A stretch of 54,098 nucleotides of DNA from JAYODW01 sp038116745. GTDB lineage: Bacteria; Pseudomonadota; Gammaproteobacteria; Ga0077536. Made by a program: the position numbers and the translations under genes. The notes under the pieces were generated by a model. That model saw nothing but the letters and a program-made list of their open reading frames with translations. It was not told where the DNA came from and did no database searches. Where the stretch lies: assembly GCA_038116745.1 (NCBI GenBank), contig JAYODW010000034.1, forward strand, positions 1 to 54,098, read 5' to 3'. The first letter of the stretch is position 1; each line of letters begins with the position of its first letter. Below, in pieces: positions 34,902 to 43,622 of the stretch.

Positions 34902-35819
34902 ATGACCGCAGCCACGACACCCAATCCTGATTACCGCTACGAGCCCAAGCAGGTCGAGCGGATTGTTGTGCGGGCGTTCAATTTTGAGTTCCCTGACGAC
35001 CTCGATCCGGTGTGGGCCCCGGAGGCGCGTGTCCGCTCGCACATGTTCAACGGCTTCTCCCTGACCATGCCCTATCTGGAGCCGTACCTCATCAAGTCCA
35101 TGCAGGCGGCCGCGCAGCTGATCCAGGAACCTCGCCTGCTTGAGGACATCCGCGGTTTCAACGGACAGGAGGCGCGCCATTATCAGTGTCACCGGCGTCT
35201 CAACGATCTGATCAAAAAGAACGGTTACCCGGAGCTCGCTGCTGTCGAGGAGCATCTTGCAAGGTCCTACGAACGCCTGCTGCAGAAGCCGCTACAGACA
35301 CAGCTGGCTTACAACGCGGGTTTCGAAACCATGACCAATGGATTTACCAGGTGGTTCATCACCCGGCGGCGTCAGCTCTGGCACGGCAACTGCCCTTGGA
35401 TCTCATCCTTCTGGGTCATGCATATGGTCGAGGAAACCGAGCACAAGACGGTTGCCTATGACACGTACATGGCCTGCTCGGGGCGCTATCTGCCGCGCGC
35501 GCTCGGCGTGCTGCACGGATCGTTTCATGTGCTCGGATATGGTCTCGTCGGCATGGTGGTCGCGCTGCGTAAAGACCGGCTGTGGCCGCGCCCGGCGACT
35601 CTGCTGACGGTGGCGCGCGAGCTGGGTTCGCTGATCCGTCATGTCGGCCCGTATCTGCTGCGCGCGCTGCTGCCGGGATATAACCCGCGCTGCGATGACG
35701 ATCCGGCGTGGCAGAAGGCCTGGGTCGACGGCCACGGCAGGCTGCCGCCCGACGCGCCGCTCCCGTTACTCGATACCAACGACCCCGAGATCCCGGTGCC
35801 GTTCAGACACCCCGCCTGA
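34902..35819 (+). CDS. PF10118-like protein with ferritin-type di-iron ligand pattern
   Basis: A 305-residue protein resembling the family called predicted metal-dependent hydrolase (PF10118/COG3687). It shows two ExxH motifs, Glu90-His93 (GQEARHYQCH) and Glu178-His181 (EETEHKTVAYD), with further glutamates Glu60 and Glu142. The spacing E-30-ExxH and E-36-ExxH is that of ferritin-like di-iron carboxylate enzymes such as ribonucleotide reductase R2 and di-iron oxygenases. A hydrophobic stretch near residues 200-225 may touch the membrane. The isomerase-like gene begins 12 bases later with a strong ribosome-binding site. I infer a redox or oxygenase role; hydrolysis is not excluded. Confidence 0.72.
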   Translation: MTAATTPNPDYRYEPKQVERIVVRAFNFEFPDDLDPVWAPEARVRSHMFNGFSLTMPYLEPYLIKSMQAAAQLIQEPRLLEDIRGFNGQEARHYQCHRRLNDLIKKNGYPELAAVEEHLARSYERLLQKPLQTQLAYNAGFETMTNGFTRWFITRRRQLWHGNCPWISSFWVMHMVEETEHKTVAYDTYMACSGRYLPRALGVLHGSFHVLGYGLVGMVVALRKDRLWPRPATLLTVARELGSLIRHVGPYLLRALLPGYNPRCDDDPAWQKAWVDGHGRLPPDAPLPLLDTNDPEIPVPFRHPA

Positions 35820-35831
35820 AGGAGACGCTTT

Positions 35832-36311
35832 ATGGAGCGCTATCAACGCATCATGATCGCCAACGGCCTGCTGGTGATCCTTGTCGCCATGCTGGCCGGC
35901 TTTATGCTGATGTTCAATCTGCTCGGCGGCATCGAGATCTGGCCGGGACATATTCTGGCTATTCCGACCTACGGTAACGAAGCGGGCTGGGTGCGCGCGC
36001 ATTCCGGCGGCACGATGAACGGCCTGATGGTGGTGGTCATGGCCCTGGCGCTGCCGAAGCTCAATCTCGGCGCCAGGGCGCTGACGTGGACCGCCTGGGG
36101 ATTTGTCTATATCGCCTGGTCGTTCACCATCTTTTACTGGGTGGGCAACGCCTCCAGCAATCGCGCGCTGACTATCGGTGATTCGCCCCTGGGCCAGAGT
36201 GACGGCCTCAGCGTGATCGGTTTTCTGCCCGGGCTGCCCAGCGTGTTTCTGGTTGTGGTGCTTCTTTGGCTGGCGGTGCGCGGCGTCCTGCGGGCGAACG
36301 CAGAGAGCTGA
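35832..36311 (+). CDS. Styrene-oxide-isomerase-like membrane protein (StyC family)
   Basis: A 159-residue protein with four membrane helices, the size and topology of styrene oxide isomerase (StyC). Shared stretches include NLLGGIEIWPG, GWVRAHSGGTMNGLMVV, the ALPKL turn, and FTIFYWVGNASSNRALTIG. Residues I recall as haem ligands or catalytic in StyC (His58, Asn64, Tyr103) correspond here to His57, Asn63 and Tyr102. StyC uses ferric haem b to convert epoxides to aldehydes by Meinwald rearrangement. AAGGAGA lies before ATG 35832. Tight linkage to the di-iron-type gene suggests an epoxide made and rearranged in the membrane. Confidence 0.75.
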   Translation: MERYQRIMIANGLLVILVAMLAGFMLMFNLLGGIEIWPGHILAIPTYGNEAGWVRAHSGGTMNGLMVVVMALALPKLNLGARALTWTAWGFVYIAWSFTIFYWVGNASSNRALTIGDSPLGQSDGLSVIGFLPGLPSVFLVVVLLWLAVRGVLRANAES

Positions 36312-36571
36312 TCCTGCTTAAGCGCGTTCGCCCTGTGCGGGACGACGCAGCGCTCTGCCGGGCCGCGTGTGCTGCGGTTTCCGGCAATCGATTTGCGCAG
36401 GATCCGGTGCGGCGCTGACGGCTTGAGCCGCTGCGGCAGGTCGGGATTCGGTAGAAGGCCGTGGCTGCGGCGTCGGGTCACCGGGGGCGGCTCTGCGTCC
36501 CGCCGGCTGATCAGCGGCAGTATCATCTTAAGCATGCCCTCGACGCGCTCGGTTATGGATTGATTGGCTCG

Positions 36572-37864
36572 ATGAGCACTGCCCGAGAGTCCGATGCTGT
36601 TCCCGGCCGCTGGTATGTCGTTGGCGTTCTGACCGTCGTTTACGTTTTCAACTTCATCGATCGTCAGATCATCGGCGTGCTGCAGGAGCCGATGCGCGCC
36701 GAGCTCGGGCTGAGCGACACTCAGCTCGGTCTCCTGCAGGGCCTCACGTTCGCGCTGTTCTACGTGTCGGTCGGGATCCCGCTCGCACGCTGGGCGGATA
36801 TCGGGGTGCGTCGTAACGTGGTCGCGCTCGCAGTCGGGACCTGGAGCGCCATGACGGCGCTGTGCGGCGTCGCGCAGAACTTCGTGCATCTGCTGCTGGC
36901 GCGGATAGGGGTCGGTATTGGAGAGGCTGGCGGCAGCCCGCCAGCACACTCCATGATTTCCGATCTGTTCCCACCGGGGCGCCGTGCGCTGCCGCTCGCC
37001 ATCTATTCCAGCGGGATAACCTTTGGTGTGTTCGTAGCCTACGTGTGGGGCGGTTGGGTCTGCGACCACTTCGGCTGGCGCACGGTATTCATCGCCCTCG
37101 GTCTGCCCGGCGTGCTGCTCGCGCTGCTCGTACGCGTGACCGTACGTGAACCGCAGCGGGGGCGTTTTGATACGACCGCTGCCGATGTTGCGCCGCCGTC
37201 AACCGGCGAGGTCATCCGCCGCTTGTTCCGCTGCCGGACGTTCGTTCATCTGTCGCTGGCCGCAGCGCTGCATGCGTTCGTGGGTTACGGGGTATCCGCC
37301 TTTCTGGTGTCGTTCTACGTGCGTGGCTATGGCATCCCGATTGATCAGATCAGCCGCGTGACCCTGCCGCTGGGGTTCATCATCGGCATTGGCGGGGCAC
37401 TCGGCAGTCTGTGCGGGGGCTACTTGTCCGACCGCCTGAGTCGACGCGATGAGCGCTGGGCGATGTGGGTGCCCGGTGTCGCGACACTGCTGGCCATCCC
37501 GTTTGCGGCGGCGGCGATTCTCACGCGGGACTTCGGTCTCTCACTGGTGCTTTACGTGCTGCCGCTCGTCTTCGGCTACATGTATCTGGGACCGACGCTC
37601 GCCACAACACATGCGCTGGTCGCACCGCGCATGCGTGCGCTGGCCTCGGCGACCCTGTTTTTTGTCATCAACCTGATTGGTCTCGGTCTCGGTCCGACGG
37701 TGGTTGGCATGATCAGCGACGCCCTGCGCCCCGAATACGGCAGCGATTCGCTGCGTATCGCGCTGGTGGTGACGTTTCTGTTCAACCTCTGGAGCGCGCT
37801 CCACTATTTTCTGGCGGCGCGCTATCAGCGAGGCGACCTGGCGCGTCTCGCTGCACAAGCCTGA
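36572..37864 (+). CDS. MFS transporter (spinster-like)
   Basis: A 430-residue major facilitator with about 12 membrane helices. The first helix FNFIDRQIIGVLQEPM and the following GLTFALFYVSVGIPLARWAD with RRN are typical of the spinster-type branch common beside catabolic genes. ATG 36572 is preferred since the membrane domain starts soon after it, though its ribosome-binding site is weak and longer in-frame starts exist upstream. It lies 260 bases after the isomerase-like gene and converges on nhaA. It probably imports or exports an organic acid or lipophilic compound. Confidence 0.87.
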   Translation: MSTARESDAVPGRWYVVGVLTVVYVFNFIDRQIIGVLQEPMRAELGLSDTQLGLLQGLTFALFYVSVGIPLARWADIGVRRNVVALAVGTWSAMTALCGVAQNFVHLLLARIGVGIGEAGGSPPAHSMISDLFPPGRRALPLAIYSSGITFGVFVAYVWGGWVCDHFGWRTVFIALGLPGVLLALLVRVTVREPQRGRFDTTAADVAPPSTGEVIRRLFRCRTFVHLSLAAALHAFVGYGVSAFLVSFYVRGYGIPIDQISRVTLPLGFIIGIGGALGSLCGGYLSDRLSRRDERWAMWVPGVATLLAIPFAAAAILTRDFGLSLVLYVLPLVFGYMYLGPTLATTHALVAPRMRALASATLFFVINLIGLGLGPTVVGMISDALRPEYGSDSLRIALVVTFLFNLWSALHYFLAARYQRGDLARLAAQA

Positions 37865-37894
37865 CGACTCAGCGCCCGACCCGTGCGTTTGACT

Positions 37895-39127
37895 CTAGGG
37901 CTTGGAAAGCGCGCTGAGATCCTTGATGGTCTGCGTTGAGGGCAGGCTCAGATGCAGCACCAGGCCGGCCGCCAGGGCGGACAGTACTGAGCCGATCAGG
38001 ATCCCCAGACGGTCGCCGGAAAAGTGATCGCCGCCGCCGTGCTGAAACGCGAGGCCGGCGATGAACAGGCTCATGGTGAAGCCGATCCCGCAGGCGCAGG
38101 CCACGCCCGTGAGCTGACCCCAGCTTACGCCGCGCGGTAGCGAAGCCACGCGGCAGGCCACCGCCAGGCCGACAATCGCAAGCACGCCAATCGGTTTGCC
38201 CAGCGCCAGCCCGGCGGTTATGCCGAGGCTTACGGGGTGCAGCAGATCGGCTGTTGTCATGCCGGCGAAAGACAACCCGCCGTTGGCAAAGGCGAACAGG
38301 GGCAGAATGACGAAGGCAACCGGGGCGTGCAGGTCGTGCTCGACTTCGCGTAGCGGCGAGGCGTCCTCGCGACCTCTCAGCGGAATGCAGAAAGCGAGCA
38401 GCACGCCGGCAAGCGTGGCATGAACGCCCGATTTCAGCACCAGCACCCACAGCGCCACACCGACCAGAATGTAGGCCGAGATGGACACCACGCCACGCCA
38501 ATTCATCACCATCGCCAGACCCAGAACCAGCGCCGCCGCGCCGAGGGCAGCAAAGGACAGGTCTCCGGCATAGAACAGGGCGATGATGATGATGGCCGCG
38601 AGGTCGTCAAAGATGGCGAGGGTGAGCAGGAACATTTTCAGCGCCAGCGGCACCCTCGGGCCGAAAGCGCTGAGCAGCGCAAGCGCAAACGCGATGTCCG
38701 TCGCAACCGGGATCGCCCAGCCGTTGAGTGCCCCGGGCACATCGTGATTCAGCAGGACGTAAACCAGCACAGGAACGAGCATGCCGCCCAGCGCGCCGCA
38801 GGCGGGCAGCACTATCTGTGCGGGAGAAGAGAGTTCACCCTCGAGCACCTCGCGCTTGATCTCAAGACCAACCAGGAAAAAGAACACCGCCATGAGACCG
38901 TCGTTGATCCACAGCAGCAGCGGTTTGTTGATGACCAGGGCGCCGACCTGGACCGCCACGGTAGTGTCGAGCAATCCCGCATAGAGCCCGGCGAGCGGGG
39001 TATTCGCCGCCAGCATGGCAAGCAGGGCGGCACCGAGCACGATGACTCCGCCTGAAGCTTCCAGCGCAAGGAATTCACGCAGCGGGGTGAGGATCCCTGG
39101 CCTGGCCGTCACTTTGTCGGCTTCCAT
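37895..39127 (-). CDS. nhaA: Na+/H+ antiporter NhaA
   Basis: A 410-residue NhaA antiporter with 12 expected membrane helices that exports sodium in exchange for protons. The unwound-helix motif VATDIAFALALL holds the aspartate equivalent to Asp133, and IFDDLAAIIIIALFY holds the ion-binding pair equivalent to Asp163/Asp164 of the E. coli protein. FFLVGLEIKREVLEGEL and CGIGFTMSLFIAGLAF are also diagnostic. It follows the AhpD-like gene on the same strand after 36 bases and may be transcribed with it. No nhaA-type riboswitch fits into that short space. Confidence 0.95.
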   Translation of the reverse strand: MEADKVTARPGILTPLREFLALEASGGVIVLGAALLAMLAANTPLAGLYAGLLDTTVAVQVGALVINKPLLLWINDGLMAVFFFLVGLEIKREVLEGELSSPAQIVLPACGALGGMLVPVLVYVLLNHDVPGALNGWAIPVATDIAFALALLSAFGPRVPLALKMFLLTLAIFDDLAAIIIIALFYAGDLSFAALGAAALVLGLAMVMNWRGVVSISAYILVGVALWVLVLKSGVHATLAGVLLAFCIPLRGREDASPLREVEHDLHAPVAFVILPLFAFANGGLSFAGMTTADLLHPVSLGITAGLALGKPIGVLAIVGLAVACRVASLPRGVSWGQLTGVACACGIGFTMSLFIAGLAFQHGGGDHFSGDRLGILIGSVLSALAAGLVLHLSLPSTQTIKDLSALSKP

Positions 39128-39163
39128 ACTCAGTCCGTCGTTGAGCGCATCGCGGGCCGGGCT

Positions 39164-39715
39164 TCAGAAGCCCGTCACGCCATCGTCCAGCTGCACGCCA
39201 AAGCTGTTCAGCGCCATGGATACCAGGTGGTACTGACCGACGGCAAAGACCACGTCCATCAGCTGCTGCTCACCGTAGCGTGTCGCGAGTGCAGCCCAGG
39301 TGGCATCGCTGATGCAGCTGTTGTGGTGCAGTTCGTCTGCCGCGCGGATCAGAGCAGCATCAAAGGCTGACCAGCCCGGTGCGTCGGCGCCGTCTTTGAC
39401 CCGCGCAATCTCCTCCTCGGTGAGCCCCGCCTTGCGCGCGAAAATCACGTGCTGACCCCATTCGTACTCCGCGTCGCACAGCCAGCCGACGCGCAGGATC
39501 AGAATTTCGCGCTCACGCGGCTCGATCGTCGAGGTGTCGCCCATGACATGCCGGGCCCAGGTGAAAAACTTTTCCGCGGCTGCCGGGTGACGGGACAGTG
39601 TGGCGGCGACGTTGTAGAACGGTTCGACGTTATGGATCGGGGCAAGCAGTTCGCGTTGAGCGTCGTTCCACTCGGCTTCCTGCAGAGGGTGAATGCGGGG
39701 CGATGAAAGTTTCAT
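39164..39715 (-). CDS. Carboxymuconolactone decarboxylase/AhpD-like protein
   Basis: A 183-residue all-helical protein of the CMD/AhpD superfamily. The active-site stretch LRVGWLCDAEYEWGQHVIFA contains a Cys and a His but not the CxxC of true AhpD. This type is common next to catabolic genes, where members act as decarboxylases, hydroperoxidase partners or are uncharacterised. ATG 39715 is chosen because the longer frame reads into the divergent promoter region of the carboxyltransferase. It precedes nhaA on the same strand. Substrate unknown. Confidence 0.82.
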   Translation of the reverse strand: MKLSSPRIHPLQEAEWNDAQRELLAPIHNVEPFYNVAATLSRHPAAAEKFFTWARHVMGDTSTIEPREREILILRVGWLCDAEYEWGQHVIFARKAGLTEEEIARVKDGADAPGWSAFDAALIRAADELHHNSCISDATWAALATRYGEQQLMDVVFAVGQYHLVSMALNSFGVQLDDGVTGF

Positions 39716-39917
39716 GCGGGCTGGGCTCCGACCTGGCTGAATGAGAGAGCGCGGAGCGTAACAGGTCGCAGCCTTGGGATCCGCGACCGGTTCCTGCGTG
39801 CGCACGAAACGGTCCGCAGTGCCCCGCTATACTCCAAAGGCCCCGCTCGGATGCTCGTCGCAGACAGGCATCGTGGTCCAGCGGCGCCAATTGTTTTCAC
39901 TGCAGACGAGGCGTGCG

Positions 39918-41516
39918 ATGTCCGAAAACCCGACGCAGGCCGAAAACCCTGCCGCCGATCCGCCGGCAGACGATGGCTACCACCTGGAGCGCCTGGCGGC
40001 GCTGAAGCAGGCGGCGCTTGCGATGGGTGGTGAGCAGCGCGTTGCCCGTCAGCATCAGGCAGGCAAACTGACTGCGCGCGAGCGCATTGACTGCCTGCTG
40101 GATGAAGGCTCTTTCAGTGAGCAGGGGCTGCTCGCGCACAGCGAGCGGGAGGTCGACCGCGCCACGACGCCGGCCGACGGCAAAATCACTGGTTACGGCC
40201 GCATCGACGGACGTGCGGTTTTTGTTGCTGCCGATGACGCGACGGTGAAGGCGGGAGCCTATGGGCGAGTGGGAAGCGACAAAGGGCATCATGCGCTCGA
40301 GTACGCCATCCGCAAAGGGTTCCCCGCGATAAACCTCGGCGAGGCAGGCGGCGGGCGGATCCCTGACATCATGGGCGCGGTTGGCATGATGAATATCGTG
40401 CTGCCGATCAAACAGCCGCCGCGCGATCGCTTCGTCCCCTATATCGCCACCATCATGGGCGACTGCCATGGCGGACCGGCTTTTTACGCGGCGATCGCCG
40501 ATATCGTGATCCAGGTGAAAGGTACGGTCATGGCCGTGACCGGGGCGCCGGTGCTGGCTGCCGCGACAGGAGAAAAGGTTGATCCGCAGGATCTCGGCGG
40601 TTGGGAGCTGCATGCGCGGCGTACTGGCCAGGTCGATCTGTTTGCGGACGACGATCGCCACTGCCTCGCGCTGGTGCGCCAGGTGCTGTCCTATCTGCCG
40701 AGCAATGCCAGGCACCTGCCGCCAGTGGTGAAGACCGACGACCCGTCCGAGCGGCGTCTGGACGAGATCTACGGACTCCTGCCTGCATCACCGCGCAAGG
40801 GTTACGACATGCGCCGGATTGTGAGCCTGATCGCCGATCGCGGCAGCGTGCTGGAGCTGAAGCCGTTTTACGACCGCAGCCTGATGACAGCACTGGCGCG
40901 CCTGGATGGCCGGGTGGTCGGATTCCTGGCAAACAACCCGATGTTCAATGCCGGCGCTATGGGCTGGGGCGCCTGCGAAAAGGCGGCGGCCTTCATTACC
41001 CTGTGTGACTCATTCCATATCCCGCTGGTATTTCTGCATGACACGCCGGGTTTTTTCGTCAGCCGCGCGGCCGAGGAACACAAGATGCCGCTGCGCATCA
41101 TGCAGTTCATCGACGCGCTGCATCACGCAACGGTGCCGAAGGTGAGCGTGATCGTGCGCAAGTCCTACGGCATGGCCCACTGCAACATGCTGGGTGGAAA
41201 CATGGGCGCCGATTGCCTGCTGGCCTGGCCGACTGCGGACATCTCCTTCATGGCACCGGACGTGGCGGTCAACGTGGTCTACGGGCGCAAGCTCGACAGC
41301 GCCGCCGACCGCGAGGCTGAGCGTCAGCGCCTGCTGGCGGAAATGCGGGAAGTGAACGGTCCCTGGGAGCCGGCCGGGCTGAACCTGATCGACGACATCA
41401 TCGATCCTGCCGACACCCGCGTTGAGCTGTGCCGCGCGTTGGAACGCGCACGCGGGCCGGATGGCGAGATGGGACGCAGCGAGCGACGCCTGGCAGGCTG
41501 GCCGACGATGTTTTGA
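39918..41516 (+). CDS. Acyl-CoA carboxylase carboxyltransferase (beta) subunit
   Basis: A 532-residue carboxyltransferase of the propionyl/methylcrotonyl/geranyl-CoA carboxylase type with N- and C-terminal crotonase-like halves. Conserved blocks include KLTARERIDCLLDEGSF, the carboxybiotin region LGEAGGGRIPD, HDTPGFFVS and KSYGMAHCNMLGGNMGAD. GAGG lies before ATG 39918; longer in-frame starts reach into the divergent AhpD-like promoter. No biotin carboxylase gene is present, but a stand-alone biotin carrier converges on it from 41747. The acyl-CoA substrate cannot be assigned. Confidence 0.88.
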   Translation: MSENPTQAENPAADPPADDGYHLERLAALKQAALAMGGEQRVARQHQAGKLTARERIDCLLDEGSFSEQGLLAHSEREVDRATTPADGKITGYGRIDGRAVFVAADDATVKAGAYGRVGSDKGHHALEYAIRKGFPAINLGEAGGGRIPDIMGAVGMMNIVLPIKQPPRDRFVPYIATIMGDCHGGPAFYAAIADIVIQVKGTVMAVTGAPVLAAATGEKVDPQDLGGWELHARRTGQVDLFADDDRHCLALVRQVLSYLPSNARHLPPVVKTDDPSERRLDEIYGLLPASPRKGYDMRRIVSLIADRGSVLELKPFYDRSLMTALARLDGRVVGFLANNPMFNAGAMGWGACEKAAAFITLCDSFHIPLVFLHDTPGFFVSRAAEEHKMPLRIMQFIDALHHATVPKVSVIVRKSYGMAHCNMLGGNMGADCLLAWPTADISFMAPDVAVNVVYGRKLDSAADREAERQRLLAEMREVNGPWEPAGLNLIDDIIDPADTRVELCRALERARGPDGEMGRSERRLAGWPTMF

Positions 41517-41528
41517 GCGAGGCGCTCA
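41514..41528. terminator. Hairpin made from two convergent TGA stops
   Basis: TGAGCG (41514-41519) and CGCTCA (41523-41528) pair around AGG. The first three bases are the stop of the carboxyltransferase, and the last three are the complement of the biotin carrier stop. It is short and lacks a T tract. Confidence 0.4.
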
Positions 41529-41747
41529 GCTGTCGAGGACGAACAGGACGTCATCCTCGGCGACGAAGTCGCCTTCAGTGACACGGATCTCCAGCACGGT
41601 TCCAGCTGCGGGTGAGGCCACAGGGATCTCCATCTTCATCGATTCGAGGATCATGACTGTGTCGCCTTCAGCGATCGCGGTACCGGCAGCACACTCGATT
41701 TTCCATACGTTCCCCGGGATCTCCGAACGGATTTCTACCTTGGCCAC
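41526..41747 (-). CDS. Stand-alone biotin/lipoyl carrier domain protein
   Basis: A 73-residue biotinyl domain and nothing else. The biotinylation site is the lysine of LESMKMEIPV, the canonical (A/S)MKM motif at mid-length, and the hairpin partner half SPAAGTVLEIRVTEGDFVAE follows. The start is GTG 41747 with GGGAGCA upstream. It faces the carboxyltransferase gene tail to tail rather than lying in its operon. It most likely carries carboxybiotin between an unlinked biotin carboxylase and that carboxyltransferase. Confidence 0.88.
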   Translation of the reverse strand: MAKVEIRSEIPGNVWKIECAAGTAIAEGDTVMILESMKMEIPVASPAAGTVLEIRVTEGDFVAEDDVLFVLDS

Positions 41748-41870
41748 TACGCTGCTCCCGTCGCCTAGTTGGTTGGTATGAGGATGCCATCCTATCCGAG
41801 CGAGTCCGTTGGCAGAAAGCCGATGCAGTACTCTCAGTTCCTGCGCTGCCGTCCGGCAATGAGGCGACTT

Positions 41871-42401
41871 TCAGGGTGTTAAGACCGGTTCCATCGTCTG
41901 TCGCAATTCAATTGCTGAGGTGAGCCAGGGCTGAATAGCCGCAGGCCAGGTCGGTTTGATCAGCGTGGCGGCGTGATCGGCTATTGCCTCGCCCGCTGTC
42001 AAAACGGCGGCGGTTTTGACGTGTTCCGCAAAAACTTCCACGGTCTGGCCTTGCGCTAACAAGGCAGCCAACTGATTAGTCTCTGCGTTCCATACAAGGC
42101 CGGCATGCTCGAGGACGTCGGTAGCGGGACTGCGCGAGACGAAAAAGAACAGAGGCCCTTCCTGCTCCAGCGCCTTCGCCGTGCGGAGCAACCGCATGAC
42201 CGGCACATAGCGCTCACCAAGCATCAGCGTCATACGGGACTTCAGCATGGGCTGCTCCCACAGATTCACGACAGCAGGGTCCAGCCCTACCAGCGGCTTG
42301 AGCAGCGCCCACATGAGCTGTCCCTGTGGAGTCATCATCAAGACCGGGGCCGCGCAGGCGGAGAGCAGCAGCAGGAACGACGAACAGAGGGTACGGGCCA
42401 T
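41871..42401 (-). CDS. Predicted lipoprotein of unknown function
   Basis: A 176-residue protein with a signal peptide ending in a lipobox: ARTLCSSFLLLLSACAAP, with Cys16 as the probable acylated residue. The mature part is mostly helical (MWALLKPLVGLDPAVVNLWE, RYVPVMRLLRTAKALEQEGP) and contains FFFVSRSPATDVLEHAGLVW. I do not recognise a family. ATG 42401 is chosen since it gives a proper signal peptide. It stands alone between the biotin carrier and the DsbA-like gene. Confidence 0.65.
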   Translation of the reverse strand: MARTLCSSFLLLLSACAAPVLMMTPQGQLMWALLKPLVGLDPAVVNLWEQPMLKSRMTLMLGERYVPVMRLLRTAKALEQEGPLFFFVSRSPATDVLEHAGLVWNAETNQLAALLAQGQTVEVFAEHVKTAAVLTAGEAIADHAATLIKPTWPAAIQPWLTSAIELRQTMEPVLTP

Positions 42402-42643
42402 GGCACGCGCACCCGAGGCACGTAAGAAGGCCGCGGGGGCGCAACAGCATAATGGTTGTCCCAGCGCGCGCAAGCGCTATTTTTCAGAGGGTATGCACGC
42501 TCGTATTGCAGACGTCAGCGGTCGGCTTATTCCAGCTATCAGGCGGCCTTGCAGACCGATTGCCCGCGCGTGCTGACCGCGATCGCATTGCAGCAGAGCA
42601 GGGGCACCCGCAGCGTGCGATGCCAGTCAGCGGTGCTCGATGG

Positions 42644-43306
42644 TCAGGCCGGCATGTCCCTACTCTGCAGGGCGATGTTGCGCAACGCGCGCTCAAAGAC
42701 TTCCACGGGCTGTCCGCCCTCGATCAGGTGACGGTCGTTGATAATCACTGCCGGGACGGCATGGATCCCGAGGCTCTGATAATGCTGTTCGGCGCGCCTG
42801 ACCTCGTCGCTGAACTCATCGCTCTCCAGCACTTCGCGTACCCGGGCAGGATCCAGTCCCACGCGCGTGCTTTCGCGCAGCAGCACTGCGTGGTCGCCCG
42901 GGTTGTCGCCGGCGGTGAAGTAGGCCGCAAAAAGCGCGTGTTTGAGTTCGTGCTGGCGGTCTGCCGTGGCCGCGAGATGCAGCACGCGATGGGTGTCGAA
43001 GGTGTTGTAGATCCGCGCCATGCGGTCGAGGCGGAACTCGAAGCCGAGCTCAGCGCCGCGCGCGCGGATCATTTCCCGCGCCTGATCGGACTGTGCCCGG
43101 GTTGAGCCGTATTTCTGGGCGATGTGCTCATAAAGATCTTGCCCCTCGGCGCCCATCTGCGGATTGAGCTCGAAAGGCTGAAAGTGGATCGAACAGTCGA
43201 TCTCATCGCCGATGTTGTCCAGCGCCTGCTCCAGCGCTTTCAGCCCGATGATGCACCAGGGGCAGGACACGTCGGATACAAAATCGATCTTCATGGGCTG
43301 GGACAT
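42644..43306 (-). CDS. DsbA family oxidoreductase (FrnE-like)
   Basis: A 220-residue thioredoxin-fold protein with a helical insertion. The redox site is CPWC in VSDVSCPWCIIGLKALEQAL, and the cis-proline loop is HAVPAVIINDRHLIEGGQPV. These are features of FrnE-type cytoplasmic disulfide oxidoreductases, often linked to polyketide work or oxidative stress. No signal peptide is present. AGGAG lies eight bases before ATG 43306; ATG 43342 is a less likely alternative. It is separated from its neighbours by more than 200 bases on each side. Confidence 0.88.
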   Translation of the reverse strand: MSQPMKIDFVSDVSCPWCIIGLKALEQALDNIGDEIDCSIHFQPFELNPQMGAEGQDLYEHIAQKYGSTRAQSDQAREMIRARGAELGFEFRLDRMARIYNTFDTHRVLHLAATADRQHELKHALFAAYFTAGDNPGDHAVLLRESTRVGLDPARVREVLESDEFSDEVRRAEQHYQSLGIHAVPAVIINDRHLIEGGQPVEVFERALRNIALQSRDMPA

Positions 43307-43622
43307 GGGAGGTGCTCCTGAGGCGTGCTTCTTCGGATTCATGGTCGCACAAAGCGAGTCACGATCGGCCGCGGGTACCGCGTGCATCCGGCCATCAGAC
43401 GGGTGGCCCGCTGGAAGTCAGAGTGTCCGCAGCACCACCGTCAAAGAGTCTGGCGACCCTCTGGCACCCGACCGGGATGCCGCCAGTGCTCTTGCTGGCA
43501 TGGTTCCGTGTGACGGGTGACGCAAAAACCCGCGCCGCTCGTAACGACGGGTGAGAAACAGCTGGCCGTCTCCGGACGACAGTGAACGCAACCGTCCATC
43601 CTTCGTTTTTTGAGGCAGATGT
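43307..43622. other. Intergenic region without visible genes
   Basis: 316 bases between the divergent DsbA-like gene and the secreted-protein gene at 43623. I see no RNA gene, strong hairpin or plausible coding frame, only the likely promoters for the two flanking genes. Confidence 0.5.

Noticed and set aside
39128..39163. Riboswitch upstream of nhaA
   Set aside because: Only 36 bases separate it from the previous gene on the same strand.
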